Source: Lactiplantibacillus mudanjiangensis
Lineage (GTDB): Bacteria > Bacillota > Bacilli > Lactobacillales > Lactobacillaceae
DNA length: 64,000 nt
Direction: 5' to 3'
Assembly (NCBI RefSeq): GCF_005405385.1
Contig: NZ_BJDY01000004.1
Span: forward strand, 434,001 to 498,000
The position numbers were made by a program, and so were the translations under genes. Below the pieces are notes generated by a model. That model was given only the letters and a program-made list of their open reading frames with translations, was not told the origin of the DNA and searched no databases. Shown piece by piece: positions 21,336 to 29,559 of the stretch (within the stretch, counting starts at the first letter, position 1; the number at the start of each line of letters is the position of its first letter).

Positions 21336-22481
21336 ATGGAAAAAACGACTTATTGGCATCGAAACTTTATTTTGATTTTGATCGGTAACGCGCTGTTGTT
21401 TATGGTATACAACATGCAAGTCCCGGTGTTACCACTGTATGGTAAAAAGCTTGGGTTAACCCCCGGACAAATCGGGATCTTTGTAGGTGCGATCATGTTT
21501 GCCGCGTTGGTGACGCGGTTATTTGTGCCGTGGTTTTCGAGTCGATTTAATAAAAAGTTTTTGTTAATGGCGGGAATCATCTTGTATTTGTTGGCTTCGG
21601 TCGGTTACCCGTTGTTAAGTAGTTTCGGCTTATTAGTCTTGTTGCGGCTGTTTAATGGTCTTGGACATGGGATTACCACGACTTATTTTGCGACAGCGGC
21701 TGCTGACGAATTGCCACAACAAAAGATTGGTGAAGGGATGGGTTACTTCGGCATCGGAACGATGGTAACTGCTTCGTTAGCGCCATTATTAGCCTTGGCT
21801 GTCGTTCAACATTACGGCTTTAGTGCCTTCTTTTTGACTTGTATTGGGGTGTTGGCAGTGTCTTGGTTCGCAATTTTTGGTATTAGTAAAGCTGCGCCAG
21901 TAAACCCTAAAGCGGCTAAATCAGCACTAATATTTGATCGACAATTCTTACCGCAAAGTGGTCTGGTCTTCATTTTAGGTGTGTTAATGAGTGGGGTGAT
22001 GACGTTTACGCCAATCTATGCACAACAATTACATTTAACGGGCATCTCAGGCTTTTTCTTCATCGCGGCGATAGCGGGAGTTGTGATTCGACCGATTGTT
22101 GGGCCGTTGTTTGACCGGCAAGGGCCACGGTTGATCCTCTTGGTTAATACCGTTTTGTTGACGCTCGGGATGGTGCTAATTGCGATGCTCAATCATAATT
22201 GAATGTTGCTAGTGGCAGGGGTCTTTTATGGGGTGGCTGATGGTGCGATTTATCCAACGCTACAAGCTTGGTTGTTTAAAGTAACCACCCTTGAAAATCG
22301 AGACACGGCGACGGGCATGTTTTTGAATTCGTATGATTTAGGCATGGGATTAGGTGCGGTTATTTTGGGTGTAGTTGTGGAAGTAGTCGGTTATCAAGGC
22401 ATGTTTTTGGTGTTAGCGGCAGTAGCGTTAGGCTATATTGGTTTAGCGTTGTGGGGAAGCCGATCGACAAAAATCGTCTAA
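21336..22481 (+). pseudogene. MFS transporter interrupted by an in-frame TGA
   Basis: A major facilitator superfamily drug-efflux-type protein of about 380 residues read in one frame, with a TGA at 22200-22202 after residue 288 and an ATG directly behind it in the same frame. Upstream part: helices 1-9 with GLGHGITTTYFATAAADELP; downstream part: the last three helices (VAGVFYGVADGAIYPTLQAW). The reading frame and hydrophobic pattern continue without loss across the stop, so a single base change (for example TGG to TGA) explains it. It may be a recent pseudogene, or a sequencing error. Start ATG with GGGAGGA upstream; a two-way terminator follows. Confidence 0.75.
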
Positions 22482-22483
22482 AA

Positions 22484-22526
22484 AAGTGTCGGACTAAGCT
22501 AATGCAGCTTGGTACGACACTTTTTT
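22484..22526. terminator. Two-way terminator between the MFS gene and the aldehyde dehydrogenase gene
   Basis: Long stem AAGTGTCG.../...CGACACTT with an inner AGCT/AGCT pairing, A-run on the left and T-run on the right; serves two convergent genes. Confidence 0.85.
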
Positions 22527-22536
22527 CAATAACGCG

Positions 22537-23910
22537 CTATTTTTCAGTTGCATTCAAAATCAAATGTTCATTCACAAAGGCATTCAACCCTAATTGATAT
22601 AATTCGCGACCGTAGCCGGAATGCTTAACACCACCGAATGGTAGTTCCGGTGCCGTAATCCAGGCTCGATTAATCGTCGTCATCCCGGCCTCTAATTGTT
22701 GCGCAACTCGATCAGCATGTTCAGGGTCATTTGAGAAGACGGTACTACCTAGGCCGTAACTGGAATCATTAGCTAACGCGATGGCTTCAGCTTCCGAATG
22801 AACCTGGTAGACTGCGGCTACTGGACCAAACATTTCTTGATCATAAGCCGGATTGTCTTTGGTAATATCGGTTAGAATGGTTGGCTGAAAGAATTGTCCG
22901 GGTAAGTCAATTGGTTGATTACCAGCATAAACGTGAGCACCAGCCGCAATTGCTTCATCGACTTGCTTTTGGAGTTTTTGCTTCGCGCGCGCCGAGTTCA
23001 TCGGTGCCAACGTGGTCGCTGGATCAAGTGGATCGCCAGGTTGTACTTTAGCAAATTCAGTCTTTAAGTAAGCCAAGAAATCATCATAACGGTCGGCCAT
23101 GACAATAAACCGTTTAGAAGCTGAACAGACTTGACCAGTGTTAAAGAGGCGGGCTTGAGCGGCCACTTGTTTAACCAAGTCCCAATCGGCATCGTCTAAA
23201 ATGATAAACGCATCATTACCGCCAAGTTCCATGGTCGATTTCTTTAAATTAGCCCCAGCTTCTTGAGCGACGGCGGCACCGCCACGTTCAGAGCCGGTCA
23301 GCGCCACACCGGCTACGCGTTTATCGGCAATCGCGGTTTTGACTTGGTCATAACTGATAAACAAATTGGTTAAGCTACCAGCCGGTGCGCCGGCACGGCT
23401 AACGACATCGGCAAAGGCCGCCGCGGAACTTGGGGTATTGGAAGCATGTTTTAAGATCATGGGATTACCGACCATATAATTAGGGGCAAAAACCCGCATG
23501 ATTTGATAGTATGGGAAGTTCCATGGTTCGACCATCACTAAAATACCGACGGCTTGCTTGGCATAATAAGCCTTACCTGCTGAGGTTGTGAGCGATGTCG
23601 GTTGCAACATGTCGGCGCCGTGATCAGCAAAGTAGTCTGCAATATCAGCGCATAAGGTCACTTCGGCCTCGGCTTCACCGATAAGTTTCCCCATTTCAGT
23701 AGTGAGCACCTGTGCTAGCGCGTGTTTTTCTGTCCGCATTAGCGTGGCAAGTTGATGTAACGTGGCCTGACGGGTCACAGGGGCTTGCTCACGCCAAGTC
23801 TGGTACAGCTGATCACTAGTATTTAGTGCGCTTTCAAGTTCGGCGTCAGTTGCATTAGGATAGGTTTTCAATAGGTCATTAGTATAGGGATTAATCGTTT
23901 GGTAGGCCAT
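22537..23910 (-). CDS. NAD(P)-dependent aldehyde dehydrogenase, succinate-semialdehyde dehydrogenase type
   Basis: 457 residues from the ATG at 23910, eight bases behind AAAGGAG; a GTG three codons earlier is less well placed. ALDH fold with the catalytic cysteine in NTGQVCSASKRF, the general-base glutamate in MELGGNDAF, and the NAD-binding stretch VEPWNFPYYQIMR. Length and the GQVCSASKR motif resemble the short succinate-semialdehyde dehydrogenases of lactobacilli. It oxidises an aldehyde to the acid; the natural substrate is not certain. Single gene, convergent with the MFS pseudogene. Confidence 0.82.
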   Translation of the reverse strand: MAYQTINPYTNDLLKTYPNATDAELESALNTSDQLYQTWREQAPVTRQATLHQLATLMRTEKHALAQVLTTEMGKLIGEAEAEVTLCADIADYFADHGADMLQPTSLTTSAGKAYYAKQAVGILVMVEPWNFPYYQIMRVFAPNYMVGNPMILKHASNTPSSAAAFADVVSRAGAPAGSLTNLFISYDQVKTAIADKRVAGVALTGSERGGAAVAQEAGANLKKSTMELGGNDAFIILDDADWDLVKQVAAQARLFNTGQVCSASKRFIVMADRYDDFLAYLKTEFAKVQPGDPLDPATTLAPMNSARAKQKLQKQVDEAIAAGAHVYAGNQPIDLPGQFFQPTILTDITKDNPAYDQEMFGPVAAVYQVHSEAEAIALANDSSYGLGSTVFSNDPEHADRVAQQLEAGMTTINRAWITAPELPFGGVKHSGYGRELYQLGLNAFVNEHLILNATEK

Positions 23911-23964
23911 ATGGGTCACTCCTTTGATTGGCTATTAGGTTTATTGATTGGTTTTGGCCTCTAA

Positions 23965-23978
23965 CGTAACCGTTTGCG
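23965..23978 (-). promoter_or_regulatory. cre-like site upstream of the aldehyde dehydrogenase gene
   Basis: On the minus strand CGCAAACGGTTACG matches 12 of 14 positions of the CcpA consensus TGWAANCGNTNWCA; the two outermost bases differ. It lies about 55 bases before the start, where repression is possible. Weak evidence. Confidence 0.3.
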
Positions 23979-24034
23979 GGGGGGAAAGTCAAGTGAAAAC
24001 GCTGTTATTAAGTGATGGCCGTTAAGCTAATTGG

Positions 24035-24067
24035 ACAAAAAAAGCTTGAGCACGGGGCTCAAGCTTT
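24035..24067 (-). terminator. Terminator of the MFS-DUF4811 operon
   Basis: 11-bp stem AAAGCTTGAGC/GCTCAAGCTTT (24041-24051 with 24057-24067), followed on the minus strand by a T-run. Confidence 0.8.
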
Positions 24068-24078
24068 GATGATCATGG

Positions 24079-24828
24079 TTAATAAATTGATTGTTGTTTG
24101 GTTTGTTTAATGAGCTTAGTGATTAAGGTTGGTGCTTGTTTTTCAGCTGCTTTAGTTGCGGCAGTTTGGATCTTTTTCGTCAACGTGGCAACTTGAGTTG
24201 TGGTCATGCTAGGATCCGCTTGCCGAGCTTGTTTGACTTGTGCAGCAACGGTCTTTGCTAAGGTCACTTTAGCGGCTTTTTCTTGAGCCTTGGCCTGTTT
24301 GGCTAACCATTTTGCTTGACTAACACTTAAAGTGGTCCAAGTCTTTGGTAATTTAAACGTATTGTGCGTGCTAATTAGGGCCGAATGATGACCGGTCCAA
24401 GTATATAACCAACGCCAAAGTCCGGATTTATATTCCCAGTGCTTAGTGGTAGTTACTAATTTAGCCGATGATTGTGCAGTAGTTGTAACCGTATTTTTCG
24501 TTTTTAAACTAGTCGCGGTATGCTGCACCTTAGTATGACTAGCCTGACGATAAACGTAAACTTTTTCAGTTTTAGCGTGCTTGATCGGTTCGTATAATAA
24601 CAAATCGACATAATCATTTTTGACGGCCGAAGTTAATGAAGTCGTGGTTGTTTTAGTTGTTTGGTGCATGCCCCAATGTTGGGTATCGTTACCAATCATT
24701 AACGTTGCTGCACTGACGAGCAAGATTAAGCCAATTCCACCAATGGTCCAGCGCTGCGGCTTAGTTGCCCCTGCTAGAAAACCAACGATAAATAGAATGA
24801 GGCCGAGCATTAAAATAATGAGAATCAT
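24079..24828 (-). CDS. DUF4811-type membrane protein, partner of the MFS efflux pump
   Basis: 249 residues. Two membrane helices at the amino end (about 1-20 and 27-45) form a hairpin; the remainder is an extracytoplasmic threonine/lysine/alanine-rich domain ending in a likely coiled coil (about 190-245). I recall this layout as DUF4811, found in lactobacilli beside drug-type MFS genes. Its ATG overlaps the stop of the MFS gene by four bases, so the two are made together. A role as an accessory or assembly protein of the pump is inference from context. Confidence 0.7.
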   Translation of the reverse strand: MILIILMLGLILFIVGFLAGATKPQRWTIGGIGLILLVSAATLMIGNDTQHWGMHQTTKTTTTSLTSAVKNDYVDLLLYEPIKHAKTEKVYVYRQASHTKVQHTATSLKTKNTVTTTAQSSAKLVTTTKHWEYKSGLWRWLYTWTGHHSALISTHNTFKLPKTWTTLSVSQAKWLAKQAKAQEKAAKVTLAKTVAAQVKQARQADPSMTTTQVATLTKKIQTAATKAAEKQAPTLITKLIKQTKQQSIY

Positions 24829-26270
24829 GCTTGGTCACCCACTCTCGAGTTTTTCTTGACGAATGTCGCAAAGATTAAGCCAATAATGCCCATGGCCGTT
24901 GCCACAAGAAAGGCCGCATGAAATCCTTGCATCGCCGCGGCGGAAGTTTGATCACGATAGGCTAGCGGTGCTTGTTGCAATAGTACCGCCGCCGGTTTGT
25001 GAGTCGTTGTGACGTTGGTTAAGACACTCCCTAAAATGGCGGTCCCCATCGATGTCATAACTTGGCGCATCGTACTATTAATTGCCGTTCCATGACTAAG
25101 CTGTAAACCGTGAAGATCTACCGAACTGGCGGCAGTTAATGGCATAGCAACTAACGCTGTCCCACTCATCAAAACAATATATTCCATGATGATATAGGTA
25201 TAAGGCGTCTGGCGGGTTAACATGGCGAATGGCAAAGTGCCTAACGTCAATAAGAACATCCCCATCAAAGCTAATCGGCGGCCACCGATATGATCATAAG
25301 CGCGACCACTAATTAAGCTGATGACGCCGTATAACAAGGCCCCTGGTAAAATCATTAATCCAGATTGTAGCGGGGACAAGCCACGAACGTTTTGCAGATA
25401 CATCGGTAAAACCACTTGAATCCCAATCATGGCTGTATTAGCTAGCGCCGTAATTAACGAGGCAATTGTAAATGATGGGATTTTTAACAAACGGATATTG
25501 AGTAACGGATTGGCTTGGGGCCATTCCCGTCGCACGAATAAGGCAATAAAAATCAAACCGATAATAATACTGATAATGACGATTTGTGCGCCCCAACCGT
25601 ATTTACCGACTGAAGAAAAGCCATAGAGTAAACTCCCAAAACCAATGGTCGATAAGGCGATGGCCACTGCATCGATGGCGCTCTTCTTCAGTGGAATCAC
25701 TGGTTTAACGGTGAAAAAGGCGAGTACGAGCAAAATAGCGACTGGCGGAATCATCATCCCAAATAAATCTTGCCAACTAGCGTGGTCTAAAATGAACCCG
25801 GAAACTGTGGGCCCTAAGGCTGGTGCTAGACCAATCACAATGCCACCAAGGCCCATCATGGCGCCACGTTTTTCAGGTGGATAAATCACGAGTAAAACGG
25901 TTTGAATCGTTGGAAAGGTAATCCCAATTCCCAAGGACTGAACTAATCGACCTAGAAGAACCATCTGAAAATTAGTGGCAGTGTAACTGATAATCAATCC
26001 AATTAAAAAGCAGCTTAACGCGGCTGTATAAATTAGCCGCAAACTGAAATTATTGAGTAGCCAAGCGCTAACTGGAATCATAATCCCCATAACCAGTAAT
26101 GAACCGGTCGTGAGCCACTGCACCGTTGCGCTTGAAATAGCGAATTTTGCCATTATCGTAGGGTAAGCTGTCACTAAAATGTTCGTGGTGAGCGCGGTAC
26201 AAAATGTGCCTAAAACTAAGGTTACCGTCAGCCAAAGCTGGCTATAACGATGGCCGTTTTGATCAACCAT
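24825..26270 (-). CDS. Multidrug efflux MFS transporter, DHA2 (EmrB/QacA) family, 14 helices
   Basis: 481 residues with about 14 hydrophobic segments, the DHA2 layout. Motif A-like loop GRLVQSLGIG and the antiporter motif C-like GPTVSGFILDHASWQ are visible. Such pumps exchange protons for cationic or amphiphilic drugs. It is divergent from a TetR gene, and the 172 bases between hold inverted repeats, so it is probably repressed by that regulator. First gene of a two-gene operon with the DUF4811 gene. Confidence 0.88.
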   Translation of the reverse strand: MVDQNGHRYSQLWLTVTLVLGTFCTALTTNILVTAYPTIMAKFAISSATVQWLTTGSLLVMGIMIPVSAWLLNNFSLRLIYTAALSCFLIGLIISYTATNFQMVLLGRLVQSLGIGITFPTIQTVLLVIYPPEKRGAMMGLGGIVIGLAPALGPTVSGFILDHASWQDLFGMMIPPVAILLVLAFFTVKPVIPLKKSAIDAVAIALSTIGFGSLLYGFSSVGKYGWGAQIVIISIIIGLIFIALFVRREWPQANPLLNIRLLKIPSFTIASLITALANTAMIGIQVVLPMYLQNVRGLSPLQSGLMILPGALLYGVISLISGRAYDHIGGRRLALMGMFLLTLGTLPFAMLTRQTPYTYIIMEYIVLMSGTALVAMPLTAASSVDLHGLQLSHGTAINSTMRQVMTSMGTAILGSVLTNVTTTHKPAAVLLQQAPLAYRDQTSAAAMQGFHAAFLVATAMGIIGLIFATFVKKNSRVGDQA

Positions 26271-26302
26271 AGTTGTCTCTCCTAAATTGTGGTGATAAGT
26301 TT

Positions 26303-26363
26303 AAACTGTTATAATCAGTTTGGCTATATTATAAAACTTTTTTCTAAAAAATTAAACAGTTTG
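26303..26363. promoter_or_regulatory. Candidate TetR operators between the efflux operon and its regulator
   Basis: Inverted repeat AAACTG-N7-CAGTTT at 26303-26321, and a second copy of AAACTGTTTAAT on the other strand near 26352-26363. Both lie between the two divergent genes, as expected for TetR-family control. The spacing is plausible but binding is not shown. Confidence 0.5.
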
Positions 26364-26398
26364 ATTGTTAGAACACAATAAAAATTATGAAAATGCGG

Positions 26399-26404
26399 TA
26401 TAAT
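26399..26404 (+). promoter_or_regulatory. -10 box of the TetR gene
   Basis: TATAAT 39 bases upstream of the start; no clear -35. Confidence 0.4.
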
Positions 26405-26442
26405 AACTAACGAATTAACTTTAAGAGTGGGGGATTTACAAT

Positions 26443-27006
26443 ATGGTTAAAAGAAGAACGTTAACTCAAGCGAAAGTGTTGGCTACGGCTAACCAATTAA
26501 TCGAAACTAAAGGGATTGATGGGCTCACAATTCGGGATTTGGCGCTCGTCTTAGATGTGCGACCACAATCGATTTATAATTATGTTGATAGTTTAAGTGA
26601 CTTGTTAGACCAAGTTGGGATTCAATTTGTGCAAGGCGTCGCTGATCAGATGAATGAACGTTTGGCTGATTTAAAGGGTGATGAGGCCTTGATGGTCTTT
26701 GCTCAAGAATTACGTCAAGCTTGTCAGCGGCATCGTGGGCTGGCCCCAGTCTTACTTGATCTTAATGATTCACTTAAGATCCCTAAGACACGTAAAATGT
26801 TAGTGAAGTTATATCAAGACTTATTCAAGCCGTTGCAACTAGATGATAGCGCGCGGGTTGAAAATACCTTATATCGTTCTGCTTTATTCGGGTTTATCGT
26901 TCAAGAATTAGGCGGCTTTTTCACGTTACCCGCTGATGAATTAGATAAACGGTTTATTCAAACGATGCAATTAGCCATCGCCCAAACACATTTACCAGAA
27001 GATTAA
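26443..27006 (+). CDS. TetR/AcrR-family transcriptional regulator
   Basis: 187 residues. The amino-terminal helix-turn-helix spans about residues 10-55 (IRDLALVLDVRPQSIYNYV), and the rest is the helical ligand-binding domain. TetR proteins repress until a drug or metabolite binds. It is divergent from the DHA2 efflux operon and shares an intergenic region with inverted repeats, so it most likely controls that operon and itself. Start ATG; the upstream GTGGGGG is a rather weak ribosome site. Confidence 0.85.
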   Translation: MVKRRTLTQAKVLATANQLIETKGIDGLTIRDLALVLDVRPQSIYNYVDSLSDLLDQVGIQFVQGVADQMNERLADLKGDEALMVFAQELRQACQRHRGLAPVLLDLNDSLKIPKTRKMLVKLYQDLFKPLQLDDSARVENTLYRSALFGFIVQELGGFFTLPADELDKRFIQTMQLAIAQTHLPED

Positions 27007-27020
27007 TTGATCAGAAACTC

Positions 27021-27051
27021 GACTCGCAATTTCGATTGCGAGTCTTTTTTT
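27021..27051 (+). terminator. Terminator of the TetR gene
   Basis: Perfect 10-bp stem GACTCGCAAT/ATTGCGAGTC with TTCG tetraloop and a T-run. Confidence 0.9.
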
Positions 27052-27063
27052 AGCTAAATTACT

Positions 27064-27114
27064 TTGACACACACAGTAATTGGTGTTAAATTATAGCTAT
27101 TGAAATTACTGTGT
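27064..27114 (+). promoter_or_regulatory. Promoter and inverted-repeat operator of the PadR operon
   Basis: -35 TTGACA (27064-27069), 17-base spacer, -10 TAAATT (27087-27092). The half-sites ACACAGTAATT (27071-27081) and AATTACTGTGT (27104-27114) are perfect inverted copies; one lies in the spacer and the other just past the -10. This is a classical place for autorepression, and resembles the ATGT/ACAT-type sites of PadR proteins only loosely. Confidence 0.65.
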
Positions 27115-27146
27115 GACACATAATAGTCACGGAAAGGAATTGTCGC

Positions 27147-27506
27147 ATGCAACCAGAAATTTCCAAAGAAACCATTCGTGGGCACACGACGACGATTGTA
27201 TTAAACATTTTGAGTCAAGGGGATAGTTATGGCTATGCGATTGCCAAAACGGTTAAAACGCTTAGTCATGGTGCTTATGAATTGAATGAGGCGACACTTT
27301 ATACGGTCTTTCGTCGATTAATCAAGAATGGTGATATTACAAGTTATTGGGGTAATGAGACTCAAGGCGGTCGACGTAAGTACTATCAGATCACCACACA
27401 GGGGCAACAGACCTTGGCACAAAGCTTAACGGAATGGCAATTTGCCAAACAAGTCATTGATGACTTAATTTTAGGGAGGATTGATGCTGATGACAGCAAC
27501 GATTGA
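27147..27506 (+). CDS. PadR-family transcriptional regulator
   Basis: 119 residues, a winged helix with the PadR pattern ILSQGDSYGYAIAKTVK, ELNEATLYTVFRRL and GGRRKYYQITTQGQQ. These are usually repressors that respond to stress at the envelope or to phenolic compounds. It overlaps the next gene by 17-23 bases and shares its operon; a perfect inverted repeat covers its promoter. The combination PadR + helical prefix + DUF4097 is common in Firmicutes. Confidence 0.88.
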   Translation: MQPEISKETIRGHTTTIVLNILSQGDSYGYAIAKTVKTLSHGAYELNEATLYTVFRRLIKNGDITSYWGNETQGGRRKYYQITTQGQQTLAQSLTEWQFAKQVIDDLILGRIDADDSND

Positions 27507-28815
27507 AACATTAGTGGCCGAACAATTGGCGACTTATTTTGAGAACCAAACGATGACGGCCACACTAACCGAATTGAAGGCCGAGTTAACGGCGGATTTG
27601 AATGAAGCAGCTTTAGATCAAGTACAAGCGGGCCGAACACCAGCTGCCGCGGTGGCTAAAGCTTTTGCTGATTTTGGCGATATTGAAACGGTGATTACTC
27701 AAGTGCAAGCCGAAAATGGACCGACAACTACTGAAGTGGAACCACCAGTGATGACGGTGAACGAAAATGGGGTTTATGTGACTGGTGGTCGAACCTTAAA
27801 AGCCGATGCTAATGGCGTATCGATCGGTGATGGTGCCGTAAAAGCTGATCGTGATGGTTTGAAATTGGGTAAGCTGGTCATGAATGAAGATGGCATCAGC
27901 TATGGCGATCAGATCAAAGAAATGCCGGATTGGCAATCAACAGTGGCACCGCTTAATTTAGGGCTGGCTTACCAAGATAATTTGCGCCTAGCCAATGAAC
28001 AACGATTTTCGGCGACTGAACTAACGACGCTAACGGTGTCTTACCGATCTGCGCGCGTTAAAGTGTTACCCACCAACGATGATAGCGATGACGTGATTAT
28101 TCGTGAGTACATGCAGCCGAATAACCCAGCTTATTATGCACAATGTGCGGAAACGGGCACGAATTTAACCGTCACCCAAGGAAAAGTACCATTCTTAATT
28201 CCGTTACGCGTTCATGTTCAAATTTTAGTACCGGCTAGTTTTACTGGTGATGTGACGGTTGCTAGTAAGTCGGGAACGGTCTTAATTGCGGGCCTATCAT
28301 CCGTGAAAACGTTAGCGCTAAAGGTAGCCAGTGGTAATGCGGAATTAGCTGACTTAACAGTGCAAACGACGACTGTTGATTTAGCCTCCGGTAGTTTGAA
28401 AATGGGACACGTCCAAGTTACTGATCAGTGTCGGTTGTTGGTTCGCAGTGGTCGCGTGCGTTTAGCCCAAGTTTCCGCGATAACTTTCACCGTGAAAGCC
28501 ACTAGTGGGAGTGTGACGGGGAACGACTTGATTGGTGCGGGTGATTGGCAGGCACATTCTGGGGCCTTGCGATTAGCTTGGCAACAATTGACGGGAGATC
28601 TTAACTTAGATGCGCATAGTGGGGCGATTAAGGTATCACTACCAGCGACTGCCAGTTATCGTTACGAATTAGAATCACATAGCGGTCGGATCACGACGCC
28701 AACGCGGGCTATTCGCGATCGAGTAGCTGACGGCTATCAAACTGGGACGGTGGGAGCAAATGCGCAATATCAGATTCACGGTCGAGCTCATTCCAGTTCG
28801 ATTAAATTAAGTTAA
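27484..28815 (+). CDS. DUF4097 (beta-helix) protein with amino-terminal HAAS-like helical domain
   Basis: About 443 residues, starting at ATG 27484 or 27490 behind TTTAGGGAGG; both overlap the padR end. Residues about 1-75 are a helical domain of the kind found as a prefix in PadR-linked membrane proteins (AAAVAKAFADFGDIETVITQV). Residues about 190-440 are repeats of short beta strands (KSGTVLIAGLSSVKTLALKVASG and similar) typical of the DUF4097/adhesin-like beta helix. No membrane helix or signal peptide is visible, unlike many relatives, so it may be cytosolic. Function unknown; it may sense a signal for PadR. Confidence 0.75.
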   Translation: MLMTATIETLVAEQLATYFENQTMTATLTELKAELTADLNEAALDQVQAGRTPAAAVAKAFADFGDIETVITQVQAENGPTTTEVEPPVMTVNENGVYVTGGRTLKADANGVSIGDGAVKADRDGLKLGKLVMNEDGISYGDQIKEMPDWQSTVAPLNLGLAYQDNLRLANEQRFSATELTTLTVSYRSARVKVLPTNDDSDDVIIREYMQPNNPAYYAQCAETGTNLTVTQGKVPFLIPLRVHVQILVPASFTGDVTVASKSGTVLIAGLSSVKTLALKVASGNAELADLTVQTTTVDLASGSLKMGHVQVTDQCRLLVRSGRVRLAQVSAITFTVKATSGSVTGNDLIGAGDWQAHSGALRLAWQQLTGDLNLDAHSGAIKVSLPATASYRYELESHSGRITTPTRAIRDRVADGYQTGTVGANAQYQIHGRAHSSSIKLS

Positions 28816-28839
28816 TTGTGCTAGGTGATCCACCTACAC

Positions 28840-29008
28840 CAGCCAGTGATTCTGCCGGCTGTGGGGACCGGTCTCAGCCAAAATTCGGGCTTCCACCTCG
28901 CTTGAAAGCCGAGCAAAAATCGCTAGTCTCTCAAGTCGTCCACAGCGTAAAGTCCGGCAAAAACATCCGGACTAACGATGTATTCACGGCCGGCGCCATC
29001 ACTGGCTG
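28840..29008 (+). repeat. Intergenic palindromic repeat M1, copy C
   Basis: 169 bp with perfect inverted ends CAGCCAGTGAT (28840-28850) and ATCACTGGCTG (28998-29008), followed inward by TTCTGCCGGC and GCCGGCGCC. Interior matches copies A and B. A 72-codon ORF across it is accidental. Confidence 0.88.
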
Positions 29009-29048
29009 GTTTTGGTTCAATCTGATCACTTTATAGCCGATAGTGATC

Positions 29049-29195
29049 CCACACTGAGCTCAGCCGTGGGCGTCTCTTAGCGATTTATCGCTTAGAGACT
29101 GGCGCTTTTGAAACGCGACTTTTGCGATTCAAAACGACGGCTAAGACCACTCTTTGGCTTAGCCGGTCCACCCACAGCGTTCCAGCTCAGTGTGG
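29049..29195 (+). repeat. Intergenic palindromic repeat M2, copy C (complete)
   Basis: 147 bp with inverted ends CCACACTGAGCT (29049-29060) and AGCTCAGTGTGG (29184-29195). Inside is a hairpin GTCTCTTAGCGA/TCGCTTAGAGAC. Copy D has CCACATTGAGCC/GGCTCAATGTGG ends and GACTC/GAGTC in the inner hairpin: all changes keep pairing. M1 and M2 stand side by side here, 40 bases apart. Confidence 0.85.
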
Positions 29196-29242
29196 ATGAA
29201 CGGTAGGCGGAAAGTGCGATGATCTTTAGTTAATAAGATGAA

Positions 29243-29293
29243 GATTGGTATTTCAGATGTTGTTTTTTGACGCTGAAATACCAGTCTTTTTTT
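29243..29293 (+). terminator. Terminator between the repeat region and the protease gene
   Basis: 14-base stem GATTGGTATTTCAG/CTGAAATACCAGTC followed by TTTTTTT; it would end transcripts coming from the DUF4097 operon through M1 and M2. Confidence 0.8.
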
Positions 29294-29559
29294 GACAGTT
29301 AAAAGTTATGAATGCAATTAGTAGTGTAAATAAGGTCGATTGTTTTATAATCTGATTAGCGTAGTTTAACAAAAGTAATCGGTTGCATATTGTTAGCATT
29401 TTCACGAGCAACCTTGTATGCTTTAAATACGTTAAAGCTCCCCCCGGTCAAGTTAGTTAGCGAAGGGGAACGTTTAAATTTAAAGTTAAAGCTTTGAATT
29501 AATGATCTAGTTAATCGTTGATGCCTAATTACTGAAAATAAACCAAGGAGGTCGTTATC
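29294..29559 (+). other. 266-bp leader region of the protease gene, no gene seen
   Basis: AT-rich stretch with no convincing ORF on either strand. It ends with AAGGAGGT, the protease ribosome site. No definite promoter pair could be assigned, although TTATAATCT near 29345 may be a -10. Confidence 0.4.

Noticed and set aside
28818-29036. 72-codon ORF after the DUF4097 gene
   Set aside because: It lies wholly in palindromic repeat M1 copy C, has no ribosome site, and is not kept in copies A and B.
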